64,000 nt of DNA from Algoriphagus lutimaris. Lineage in GTDB: Bacteria > Bacteroidota > Bacteroidia > Cytophagales > Cyclobacteriaceae. Every line of letters begins with the position of its first letter. The first letter of the stretch is position 1. The DNA lies in contig NZ_JAFIDJ010000002.1 of the NCBI RefSeq assembly GCF_017051705.1, forward strand, positions 516,384 to 580,383, given 5' to 3'. Of the stretch, positions 56,843 through 64,000 are shown one piece after another. Both the position numbers and the translations under genes were made by a program. The notes under the pieces were generated by a model that searched no databases, had not been told where the DNA came from, and saw only the letters and a program-made list of their open reading frames with translations.

Positions 56843-57589
56843 ATGCTCAACTTCCTTCGCAAATTCAGACGAGATAATATGAATACCAAGTACTTTAAAT
56901 ATGCTTTGGGTGAGATAATACTAGTTGTTATCGGAATCCTGATTGCTTTAAGCATCAATACTTGGAATGAGGACAGAAAAGATCGGATTTATGAACAAAA
57001 AATGCTGAATGAGATATACCGATCTCTGATCAATGATGCATCATATATTCGAAATCACACGATTGGCTATAGAATAGCAACTGTAGATTCAAGCATCAAA
57101 TACTTTGATCAAATGCTTTTGGGTCTTGACCCAAATCCTAATAATCTGAAATATTATTTTGAAAGATTAACATGGGGGCTGACTTTTCAAATAAACGAAG
57201 GGCCATATGAAGGACTCAAAGCCAATGGATTGGATAAAATCAGGAATGATTCACTACGAAATACCCTAATGAGGTATTTTGACTTCGCTATTCCAAGGTA
57301 CGAGGAACTAATAGAATGGAAATTAACCTCCACCCAACAAGAAATGGTGAAAATTTCTGAGGAATACAAAGGCAATTATCTTGCAAAGGAAGAAAACGGT
57401 GAAATTGTCCTTTATAGAAATATATCTTCCCCTTATTTCATAAGAGACCATGAATTTCTAAAGCTTTTAGCCCTTTCTAAATCCACTAATAAATGGAATA
57501 AGGATCGGTTTGATGAACTCCTTAAAGAACAATCATTTTTGATAAAAATGTTAGAAAAAGAACTTTCCATTGACCCTGCAAAACATTAA
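56843..57589 (+). CDS. DUF6090 protein C2, N-type C, C-class YD
   Basis: 248 residues, two bases after C1. N-terminus MLNFLRKFRRDNMNTKYFKY; helix end ALSINTWNEDRKD. Core motif PYEGLKANGLDKIRNDSLRN and RYFDFAIPRYEELI. Outside the shared cassette, the C-domain shares the YD layout with C1 but few long identities, in contrast to the perfect DNA match in the cassette. Confidence 0.82.
   Translation: MLNFLRKFRRDNMNTKYFKYALGEIILVVIGILIALSINTWNEDRKDRIYEQKMLNEIYRSLINDASYIRNHTIGYRIATVDSSIKYFDQMLLGLDPNPNNLKYYFERLTWGLTFQINEGPYEGLKANGLDKIRNDSLRNTLMRYFDFAIPRYEELIEWKLTSTQQEMVKISEEYKGNYLAKEENGEIVLYRNISSPYFIRDHEFLKLLALSKSTNKWNKDRFDELLKEQSFLIKMLEKELSIDPAKH
56876..56958 (+). repeat. 83-base exact repeat, copy 2 (membrane cassette)
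   Basis: Partner of 56142-56224, in the same orientation and 734 bases downstream. Confidence 0.9.
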
Positions 57590-57597
57590 GCTGATCT

Positions 57598-58323
57598 ATG
57601 ATCGCATTTTTTAGAAAAATCCGCCAAAAACTCCTAAAGACCAACTCCGTTACTCGGTATCTAGCCTATGCTATAGGAGAAATACTTCTAGTTGTAATCG
57701 GTATTTTAATTGCACTCCAGGTAAATAACTGGAATGAAAACAGGAAAGAAGAAGTCGCCCAAAATGAATTATTGACAAATTTTGTGGTTGACCTAATGGC
57801 GGATACAGTACTGCTCATGGATTATGAATCGGATTTATTTGCTGTAATTCAAACCCACAAGCAACTCTATCTGGCACGAAAAGGAATACTTTCGTTTTCT
57901 GAAATTGAAAATCCACAATTAATCAGAGGTTCGATTAGATACCATTCTATTACCCTTAGCAATCATCCAAATATCGGCACCCAAGTAATGGATGATGAAA
58001 TTAGAAATGAAATTCTCGACTACTATCAATTCCTAGCAAGAGTTGACAACTCTTATTTACAATATGACAATGTTGTCAAAGAAACCGTTAGGCCCTATTT
58101 AGCAAAAAACCTAGCATTAAATCCTGATTTTCTTTTTGATAATGAGAAAGAAAATAAATCCCCTTTAGATCTAGATCAATTCTCTCAAGTAATCTTTCAG
58201 GATGATTTTGGACAGGTGCTTTTTGAAGCAAATCTTAAAGCTGAAGAAACCATGGAGTTTTTTGAAGAACTAGAAAGTAGAAATTATGCCCTTCGTATTT
58301 TGATCAAAAAGAAAGTTTCATGA
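57598..58323 (+). CDS. DUF6090 protein A16, N-type A, C-class NP
   Basis: 241 residues. Cassette [20 protein letters not shown] and helix end [16 protein letters not shown]-domain with [20 protein letters not shown] and [18 protein letters not shown]; the counterpart is the first gene of the long array (30729). Thus this C-class is represented once in each array. It overlaps the next gene by four bases, joining a type A to a type B gene. Confidence 0.82.
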   Translation: MIAFFRKIRQKLLKTNSVTRYLAYAIGEILLVVIGILIALQVNNWNENRKEEVAQNELLTNFVVDLMADTVLLMDYESDLFAVIQTHKQLYLARKGILSFSEIENPQLIRGSIRYHSITLSNHPNIGTQVMDDEIRNEILDYYQFLARVDNSYLQYDNVVKETVRPYLAKNLALNPDFLFDNEKENKSPLDLDQFSQVIFQDDFGQVLFEANLKAEETMEFFEELESRNYALRILIKKKVS

Positions 58324-59018
58324 AGAGAATCCTCCATATCCTGAAAGAAAAATGGCCGGAATATATTCTGGAGATTCTAGTGATTACCATCGGTATCTTG
58401 GGTGCCTTTGCACTAAATAATTGGAATGAAAATCGAAAAGAGACCTACTCAAGGAAGGAAATGCTCAATTCATACCGAAATGAGCTAACCGACAACATTG
58501 CTTTTTTAGAGGACCGAATTACTACCAAAAATGAACCGATAATGAACCGATTGGATGCTTTCATACAATCGAATGTCGGATTGGAAAAGGATGAAGCAGG
58601 AAGATGCATATTGGATGTCTTATCTTTTCCCCCTTCGGTACCTGAGATATCTGTCCTGAATGAATTACTAACCTCAAATCTGTTTAAAAATCAGCTGGAG
58701 ATCCTTGACCCATCTAGAAAACTAAAGCTAACGGTTAATCAAATCGAAAACTCTGAAAATTTTCTAAATCAATACTGGGTAAATGAAATCAGTCCATTTG
58801 TAAATCAAAACAACCTAAATGTAATCATCTTCTCAGTTTCACGGGATCTTCCTTATAGTTTGACAGATGAGCAACTAGAAACAGTAAACTCTCCGCAGTT
58901 CAAAAATCTGGCAGTAAATAAATACTTCCTATTGTCCGACTGGATCAGGCTTCAAAAATTAGCCTTAGACCAAATGAAAAATATTTTAGAATTGGTAGAA
59001 GAAGAACTCGCGAAATGA
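58320..59018 (+). CDS. DUF6090-like protein B3, N-type B, C-class SPF
   Basis: 232 residues. Cassette [20 protein letters not shown], helix end [16 protein letters not shown]-domain lacks the core motif and has [14 protein letters not shown] and [15 protein letters not shown], as in the type A gene at 39130. C-domain begins [16 protein letters not shown]. Coupled by ATGA overlaps on both sides. Confidence 0.82.
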   Translation: MKRILHILKEKWPEYILEILVITIGILGAFALNNWNENRKETYSRKEMLNSYRNELTDNIAFLEDRITTKNEPIMNRLDAFIQSNVGLEKDEAGRCILDVLSFPPSVPEISVLNELLTSNLFKNQLEILDPSRKLKLTVNQIENSENFLNQYWVNEISPFVNQNNLNVIIFSVSRDLPYSLTDEQLETVNSPQFKNLAVNKYFLLSDWIRLQKLALDQMKNILELVEEELAK

Positions 59019-59713
59019 AAAGAATCCTCTCTATACTCAAAGAAAAATGGCCAGAATATATCTTGGAGATTCTGGTGATTACGATTGGTATTTTAGGCGC
59101 CTTTGCGCTGAATAACTGGAATGAAAATCGATTGAGTGAGCGAGAAGAAAGAATACTGTTATCCAACATTCGAGAGGATCTCATCAATACCATCAAAAAA
59201 TTTGAAAAGGACACTGTATTCAATGCCCAAACCATCCGTAATGCAGAAAGGATTGAATATTATATTCATGAAAATCAACCTTATTCAATCGAACTCGATA
59301 GTTGTTTTGCATCATTAGGCGGCTGGAAAAGCCCATATGCAATATCTTCAGCCTATCAATCCCTAAAGTCGCAGGGTATAGATCTCATAGAGAATAAAGC
59401 ACTTCGAAATTCCATTGTAAATCTTTACGACGGAATCTTAATTTTTGTAGAAGATGATTATGACCATGTGGAATGGTCTTATTATGAATCGGTCTTTATG
59501 CCCTACTCTTCCAAAAATATTAGAAGAGTGAATGAAGCATCTTTTCCAAGTGCTAGACCAAACGATTTTGAAGCCATCAAACAAAGTCAAGAATTTCAAA
59601 ACATCCTGAGCACAATTATCAGGTATCGAAAAGCAGGAATAGAAATTTATGGGGATGCAATTGAAGAGATAAATCAGGTGATTGCTATGATAGATCAGGA
59701 GTTAAACGAATAA
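59015..59713 (+). CDS. DUF6090-like protein B4, N-type B, C-class YD
   Basis: 232 residues, overlapping B3 by four bases. Core motif [20 protein letters not shown] followed by [17 protein letters not shown]-domain begins [16 protein letters not shown]. The first 110 bases are close to those of B3 and B5, with most differences synonymous. A block [20 protein letters not shown] resembles VPNDFESLKRDQEY in B1, so B1 and B4 share a C-subclass. Confidence 0.82.
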   Translation: MKRILSILKEKWPEYILEILVITIGILGAFALNNWNENRLSEREERILLSNIREDLINTIKKFEKDTVFNAQTIRNAERIEYYIHENQPYSIELDSCFASLGGWKSPYAISSAYQSLKSQGIDLIENKALRNSIVNLYDGILIFVEDDYDHVEWSYYESVFMPYSSKNIRRVNEASFPSARPNDFEAIKQSQEFQNILSTIIRYRKAGIEIYGDAIEEINQVIAMIDQELNE

Positions 59714-59720
59714 TCAACCA

Positions 59721-60464
59721 ATGAAAAGAATCCTTTCCATCCTCAAAGAAAAATGGCCAGAATATATCCTAGAGATTCTGGTCATTACGATCGGTATTTT
59801 GGGGGCATTTGCGCTGAATAATTGGAATGAAAATGTCAACAATAAGAGAATTGTAAATGATTATTACTGTCGCTTTTTGGCGGATTTAAATCAAGATGAA
59901 GTACAGGTTTCCGGTTTGCTCAAGGATAGTGGACTCAGATTAAAAAGTAGTAACGAAATGCTTGCTGAACTCCTAAGTACTAATCCAAACAAAGAAAAAA
60001 TTATCCAACTCATGCTGGAATCCACCGCAAAAATCACCTATCAGTTCAACCCCATTTCTGCAGGATATGATGATATCAAGTCCAGTGGAAATCTAAATAA
60101 TTTTACTGACCAAGCAATATTGGATAAACTTGGAGCCTATTTTCAAGAGGTAAAGGGACTTGCAGCCAATATTGCCAATAATGGGCAGCTAGGTTTGAAT
60201 GAGGTGTTTGAAATTGATGACTTTTATAAGATTGGATTTATTGATAATTCATTCTTGGAAGAGGCCATAGATACCACAGTGGTACGAAAAGAATTTTTGG
60301 ATAAAAATCCCTTAACCTTATCCCAAAACCAGGAATTAAAACATATCGCTTCCTTATTAATGGCGGTGAATTATCGAAATATCAAACATTATGAATCCAT
60401 AATTTCTAAAATCGTAGCTATTAAACCTGTTTTGGAAAGTCATTGCAACAACACATCAAATTAA
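59721..60464 (+). CDS. DUF6090-like protein B5, N-type B
   Basis: 247 residues, seven bases after B4. Helix end [15 protein letters not shown]. Core motif GYDDIKSSGNLNNFTDQAIL. C-domain begins CRFLADLNQDEVQVSGLL, distantly like the DF class (RFLEDFE). The C-terminus ESHCNNTSN has a lone Cys. A 65-base gap follows. Confidence 0.8.
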   Translation: MKRILSILKEKWPEYILEILVITIGILGAFALNNWNENVNNKRIVNDYYCRFLADLNQDEVQVSGLLKDSGLRLKSSNEMLAELLSTNPNKEKIIQLMLESTAKITYQFNPISAGYDDIKSSGNLNNFTDQAILDKLGAYFQEVKGLAANIANNGQLGLNEVFEIDDFYKIGFIDNSFLEEAIDTTVVRKEFLDKNPLTLSQNQELKHIASLLMAVNYRNIKHYESIISKIVAIKPVLESHCNNTSN

Positions 60465-60529
60465 GCCAACAATTAATATCGAAAAATTCACAAAATCTAC
60501 CTATTCTTTAAATCAATGATTCTTACAAA

Positions 60530-61276
60530 ATGAAACGAATCTTCAGCGCCCTCAAAGATAAATGGCCAGAATACATCTTAGAAATCCTGGTGATTACAAT
60601 TGGTATTCTTGGAGCCTTTGCGCTGAACAATTGGAATGAAAACCGATTAGAGGAGAAGGAAGAAGATGAAATACTTAAAAGCGTCAAAAAAGATCTAGAG
60701 AACACTATCAGCGAATTCGAGTTTTTGAATGTAATTAGGGAGTCCATACTTTATGGAACAAGAGGTATTTTAAATTTTTCAAATGCCACAGAATTACCAA
60801 AAAATGAGTTGGATAGCTTGCTTGGACTCACATTTAGCGTTCCAACTTTCAATAATAAAATGGGAACCATTGAACTGCTATTTACTTCAGGTAAGGTCAA
60901 CCTGATAAAAAATGAAACAATAAAAGCCCGCCTAATCGCCTGGCCTGGATACATAGAAGATATGACAGAGGAAGAAATCTTTGCGGTTAATCTATTTCAC
61001 GGACTTTATTATCAAACTTTGACGAAGTATGTAGTCATCGATGATCTTGTCACAGAAGTTGAAGTAGTATCATTCTTTGGTGGTGAAGCTGCTCCAGAAT
61101 CCTTCCCGAGACCCCCTCTAGAAAGTGATTATTCTGGTTTATTGAAGGACAAAACCTTCCTTAATCATCTGAGAATGCGTGCCCTTAATATAGAACGAAC
61201 AAATGCTGAAACTCGAGATTTAATAGAACAAGCAAAAGAAATTATTCAAATGATTGATTTAGAACTAGAGAAATAA
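60530..61276 (+). CDS. DUF6090-like protein B6, N-type B, C-class W
   Basis: 248 residues and last gene of the second array. Cassette [20 protein letters not shown], with Asp for Glu at LKEK. C-domain begins VKKDLENTISEFEFLNVI; core TIELLFTSGKVNLIKNETIK followed by LIAWPGYIEDMTEEE, which matches LANWPTYVTELKEQEEE of the type A gene at 35288. Another W-class domain behind a type B cassette. Confidence 0.82.
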   Translation: MKRIFSALKDKWPEYILEILVITIGILGAFALNNWNENRLEEKEEDEILKSVKKDLENTISEFEFLNVIRESILYGTRGILNFSNATELPKNELDSLLGLTFSVPTFNNKMGTIELLFTSGKVNLIKNETIKARLIAWPGYIEDMTEEEIFAVNLFHGLYYQTLTKYVVIDDLVTEVEVVSFFGGEAAPESFPRPPLESDYSGLLKDKTFLNHLRMRALNIERTNAETRDLIEQAKEIIQMIDLELEK

Positions 61277-61325
61277 AATATCTGAGCCTCATTATTTTTC
61301 TATAATTCTAGTTTTCAAAATAAAA

Positions 61326-61341
61326 TTTTAAAGCTTTAAAA
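61326..61341. promoter_or_regulatory. 16-base perfect palindrome upstream of the VOC gene
   Basis: TTTTAAAGCTTTAAAA, 73 bases before the VOC start and 49 after the array's last stop. AT-rich palindromes occur by chance, but it could be an operator. Confidence 0.3.
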
Positions 61342-61414
61342 GCTACAAAAAGAAAGAAACCAACCCTTAGCACCCCCAAAGAAAAAGGATACCCGAATTA
61401 GAAAGTGAAAAAAT

Positions 61415-61945
61415 ATGAAAAATCAAATGCCAGTTTATTTATGTAGACGAGCTTATCTTTTATTGGTATTGCTGGCTTTTGTTGGATGCCAGACCAAATC
61501 GGATGAAGTTCAGCTTTTGTCTCGGTTTAATCATGTATACCTAAGCGTTGCTGATATGGATCGGTGTATTGCATTCTACACTGCTGCATTCGATTTGGAA
61601 GTTGCAAAACATGTCAAAAAATTAAAAAGAACTACTGAAGATGGAATGTCCACGGAATCTGACATCAATTTGGCATTTTTCAGATTTCCTGGGCAAGGTT
61701 TTGTACTAGAAGTTGGCGAAAACCCTGAATTTAAACCTGAAAACAGTTCGGCAAATTATCTCCATGTATGCGTCGAAGTGAAAGATATAGAAACAGCAGG
61801 AAAGCGTGTGGAAGAAGCAGGTGGAATACTTTCACGACCTTTATCTTTGGTTGAAATAGAGGGCGTGACAGCCAAAACCATGTTTTTCACAGGACCTGAC
61901 GGAGAGACCATAGAGCTACTCCAACTTATCTCCGGAGGAATTTAA
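61415..61945 (+). CDS. VOC (glyoxalase/bleomycin-resistance) family lipoprotein
   Basis: A 176-residue lipoprotein with lipobox Cys25 (LLAFVGC). The vicinal-oxygen-chelate fold has two beta-alpha-beta-beta-beta modules: RFNHVYLSVADMDRCIAFYT with LEVGE in the first, and NYLHVCVEVKDIETAGKRVE with GETIELLQ in the second. The four likely metal ligands are His in NHVYL, Glu in VLEVGE, His in YLHVC and Glu in TIELLQ, the lactoylglutathione-lyase arrangement. A membrane-anchored VOC protein is unusual; substrate unknown. It converges on the VPS10-like gene, 100 bases away. Confidence 0.85.
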   Translation: MKNQMPVYLCRRAYLLLVLLAFVGCQTKSDEVQLLSRFNHVYLSVADMDRCIAFYTAAFDLEVAKHVKKLKRTTEDGMSTESDINLAFFRFPGQGFVLEVGENPEFKPENSSANYLHVCVEVKDIETAGKRVEEAGGILSRPLSLVEIEGVTAKTMFFTGPDGETIELLQLISGGI

Positions 61946-62045
61946 CTCCTTAAAAACCTATTAAGCACTAGCCTAAAACTGCTAGAATATAAATAGTACT
62001 CTTCATTAAAATGCTAGATGGGCAAAACAAAACTATCCGCCCAAA

Positions 62046-64000
62046 CTATTCTTTCACCTCATTCCAACGTAATTTGATTTTCTCCAAACTCTCCTTTAAA
62101 GAGTTTACTGCTTGAATGGTTTGTTGAGTGGGCTGAACATCCGCTGACTGAATCAGATTCATCATAAACAGAAACTTTTGCTGAAGGTCCACCAAAGTTT
62201 CATCGGACGGATCTGTCTCACGAATACTCCCATATAGGATATCAGGATTTCCTGCCCTTCCAATACCTCTGAGTGTTAATTGCCTTTCACTTGGCTTGGA
62301 ATAAGCATCTATCGCTTCAATAATCGCCTGCAATTCATGGTAACTGTCATAGCAAGTTTTGCTCAATTCCGTTTGCATTTGTAAGGCTTCCTCCGAAATA
62401 GTTACCCGGGGATCCATTTTGATCGTTAATGGTTTTTCAAAGACCTCACCATCCACTGCCAATCGTACACGGTAAGTTCCAGGCCTCACAAAAGGTCCTT
62501 GTGGTGCACTCGGCGTGTTTTTGTAAACTGCAGCAATTGAATACTCTCTCTTGGAACCTCTAGGAGCTTCATACTTTAAATCCCATATGAATCGATGGTG
62601 TCCCTGAGAAACACCTACTTTTTCCTCTGGCCTGATCCAATAGGTAGGATGAGGCAAAGCAGTGCTGTCTATTTCTTCCGGTTCCTGATCACTTGAAAAG
62701 GTTCTAATTAACTCCCCTTGTTCATCCAGAATTTCCAATTTTACTTGTTGAGCCGACTGATTGAGTTGATAATCCAAAATTGCTCCATCTGGAGGGTTTT
62801 GACCGGTGGGCTCTTCAGGAGGAAGTGGTGTGTCCGAAAACATATTCCATCTTACCCGATAGCTATCAGAAGGGGAGTACAAATAAGCTGACCCTTCCTT
62901 AGATTTTGCCAACTCTCTCAAGGGAGCTATGTTATCTAAAATCCAAGCAGATCGGCCATGTGTTCCAACGACTAGGTCATTTTCATGGATCACCAAATCT
63001 CGAATAGAGGTAGCTGGCATATTATTCCTAAGGGATTGCCAATATTCCCCATCATTTATTGAAAAATACACTTCCCGTTCTGTCCCAGCATATAATAACC
63101 CTTCTGTGACAGGATCTTCACGAACTACGTTCACGGGACCATTTGGATTCAGTCCATTCGTGATCAAATCCCAGGTTTCTCCACCATCCCTAGTCCGATA
63201 AATGTAAGGAACCATGTCATCCTTACGGATGGCATTAATGGCTAAATATGCGGTCTTTTCATCAAAATGACTTGCATCGATCTGGGATACCTTATCCCAA
63301 GAACTCATCGTAAGAGGAGTAACTTCTTTCCAGTCTTTGCCTCCATTGGTAGTCAAATGCACACGTCCATCATCGGTTCCCGCCCAAATGATATCTACAT
63401 TCAAAGGAGAAGGTCCAACGGCATAAATCACTCCCCTTCTTGCCATCGTTTCCATTTCAAGAGTCTTGTAATGGCCTACGCTAGATGGAACCTCCGGTTG
63501 CTCGTAGGTCAGGTCAGGACTTATGATTTCCCAGCTTTGACCTTCGTTGGTGGTTTTCCATAATACATTGGTGCCAAAAAGAAGCATCGAATCATCAGCA
63601 GGATGGAAAAGTAAAGGCATGGTCCTTACAAATCGGTAATCACCTGAACGCAAGGCTTCCGGAGCAACATTGGTAGATTGACCTGTCCGTTTATCAAAAC
63701 GCATCACACGCCCTCCATAAATAATATCAGGATTCTTTGGGTCAGGTGCTACGTAAGCATATTCATCCGCTCCCACTCCCATAAATTCTCTAAAACTAAT
63801 TTGTCCCCCATTTCCACGGCTGGCAACTCCGATGGCACCGCTTTCTTGCTGACCACCATAAACCCAATAAGGAAATGCATGATCGGTAGTGACATGATAA
63901 AGCTGGGTGGTAGGTTGGTTGTACCAAGAGCTCCAAGTTCGACCAGCATTCACAGTAATAACTGCCCCTTGGTCCGCCACAAAAAGCATGATGTCCGGAT
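62046..64000 (-). CDS. VPS10/BNR-repeat propeller protein (partial, 5' end off window)
   Basis: At least 651 residues; the frame is open through 64000 (PDIMLFVADQGAV), so the true start lies beyond. BNR boxes include KTTNEGQSWEII, TTNGGKDWKEVT, TRDGGETWDLIT and SINDGEYWQSLR. The C-terminal third has KLEILDEQGELIRTFSSD, HHRFIWDLKYEAPRG and an FVRPGTYRVRLAVDGE sandwich, parallel to the protein at 51820-55113 (TYTVELAKSINGE, RVYWDLTYP). The two are paralogues that bracket the second DUF6090 array. Confidence 0.85.
   Translation of the reverse strand, partial: PDIMLFVADQGAVITVNAGRTWSSWYNQPTTQLYHVTTDHAFPYWVYGGQQESGAIGVASRGNGGQISFREFMGVGADEYAYVAPDPKNPDIIYGGRVMRFDKRTGQSTNVAPEALRSGDYRFVRTMPLLFHPADDSMLLFGTNVLWKTTNEGQSWEIISPDLTYEQPEVPSSVGHYKTLEMETMARRGVIYAVGPSPLNVDIIWAGTDDGRVHLTTNGGKDWKEVTPLTMSSWDKVSQIDASHFDEKTAYLAINAIRKDDMVPYIYRTRDGGETWDLITNGLNPNGPVNVVREDPVTEGLLYAGTEREVYFSINDGEYWQSLRNNMPATSIRDLVIHENDLVVGTHGRSAWILDNIAPLRELAKSKEGSAYLYSPSDSYRVRWNMFSDTPLPPEEPTGQNPPDGAILDYQLNQSAQQVKLEILDEQGELIRTFSSDQEPEEIDSTALPHPTYWIRPEEKVGVSQGHHRFIWDLKYEAPRGSKREYSIAAVYKNTPSAPQGPFVRPGTYRVRLAVDGEVFEKPLTIKMDPRVTISEEALQMQTELSKTCYDSYHELQAIIEAIDAYSKPSERQLTLRGIGRAGNPDILYGSIRETDPSDETLVDLQQKFLFMMNLIQSADVQPTQQTIQAVNSLKESLEKIKLRWNEVKE

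Noticed and set aside
26982-61276. Diversity-generating retroelement or invertible (shufflon-like) system behind the variable C-domains
   Set aside because: No reverse transcriptase, template repeat, recombinase or inverted repeat was seen, and all copies point the same way. Ordinary homologous recombination is enough.
26982-61276. Array read as toxin immunity genes or a defence island
   Set aside because: No toxin, nuclease, Rhs/LXG protein, restriction or other defence gene lies nearby. The idea has no support beyond the tandem layout.

Overview
The window looks like the chromosome of a Bacteroidota bacterium, most likely a Cytophagales/Cyclobacteriaceae member such as an Algoriphagus relative. 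The evidence is low-GC DNA, a gliding-motility lipoprotein GldB, a hybrid two-component system with sensor, kinase, receiver and AraC domains in one chain, many lipoproteins and Sec-exported proteins, and the Bacteroidota-restricted DUF6090 family. The genus is an inference. No rRNA, tRNA, CRISPR array, integrase or transposase was seen.

Layout. 1-8.3 kb: mostly minus strand, the edge of an exopolysaccharide/glycan locus (SLBB export protein, radical SAM/SPASM enzyme, GT4 glycosyltransferase, asparagine synthase) plus nth, with gldB on the opposite strand. 8.4-26.9 kb: plus-strand metabolic and exported functions: P1 peptidase, O-methyltransferase, seven-TM protein, intradiol-dioxygenase-like protein, DUF3500 protein, a frameshifted DUF418 membrane protein, TPR adenylate cyclase, sulfatase, then an apparent peptide/amino-acid use group (gamma-glutamyltransferase, two APC permeases, S9 peptidase), a DsrE-like protein and an NTF2-like protein. 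45.0-55.1 kb: three large minus-strand genes (NHL/SMP-30-like lipoprotein, hybrid two-component regulator, VPS10/BNR propeller protein) separate two gene arrays. 61.4-64 kb: a VOC lipoprotein and a second, partial VPS10/BNR protein.

The striking feature is a tandem expansion of about 25 apparently expressible DUF6090-type membrane proteins, plus two nonsense-interrupted copies and three remnants, all on the plus strand in two arrays (about 27.0-44.8 kb and 55.4-61.3 kb, with one chimeric remnant at 51.6 kb). Each has a short basic N-terminus, one transmembrane helix with an acidic residue near its start, and a variable, mostly helical C-terminal domain of about 190 residues. By the positive-inside rule the C-domain should be periplasmic. 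I distinguish N-terminal cassettes A (RKIRQKLL...TRYL.YA.GEI), B ([18 protein letters not shown]), C (NTKYFKYALGEI) and D (FMLFLA). I also distinguish C-domain classes: 'W' (Leu/Ile...Trp after the core motif), 'YD' (Tyr/Phe-Asp or similar after the core motif), 'DF', 'SPF' and 'NP'. Most C-domains carry a core motif near residues 110-140 that reads roughly Y-x-x-[LM]-K-[SA]-x-G-x-[LI]-x-[LI]-I-x-[ND]-x-x-[LI]-R. The same C-class occurs behind different N-cassettes, which suggests domain shuffling. A gene for an ion-channel-like protein sits inside the first array, and a decayed piece of the same channel is fused to a DUF6090 N-cassette at 51.6 kb. No function is known to me for DUF6090. The arrangement (constant membrane cassette, variable exported domain, translationally coupled genes, active birth and death) is the best candidate here for an undescribed system.
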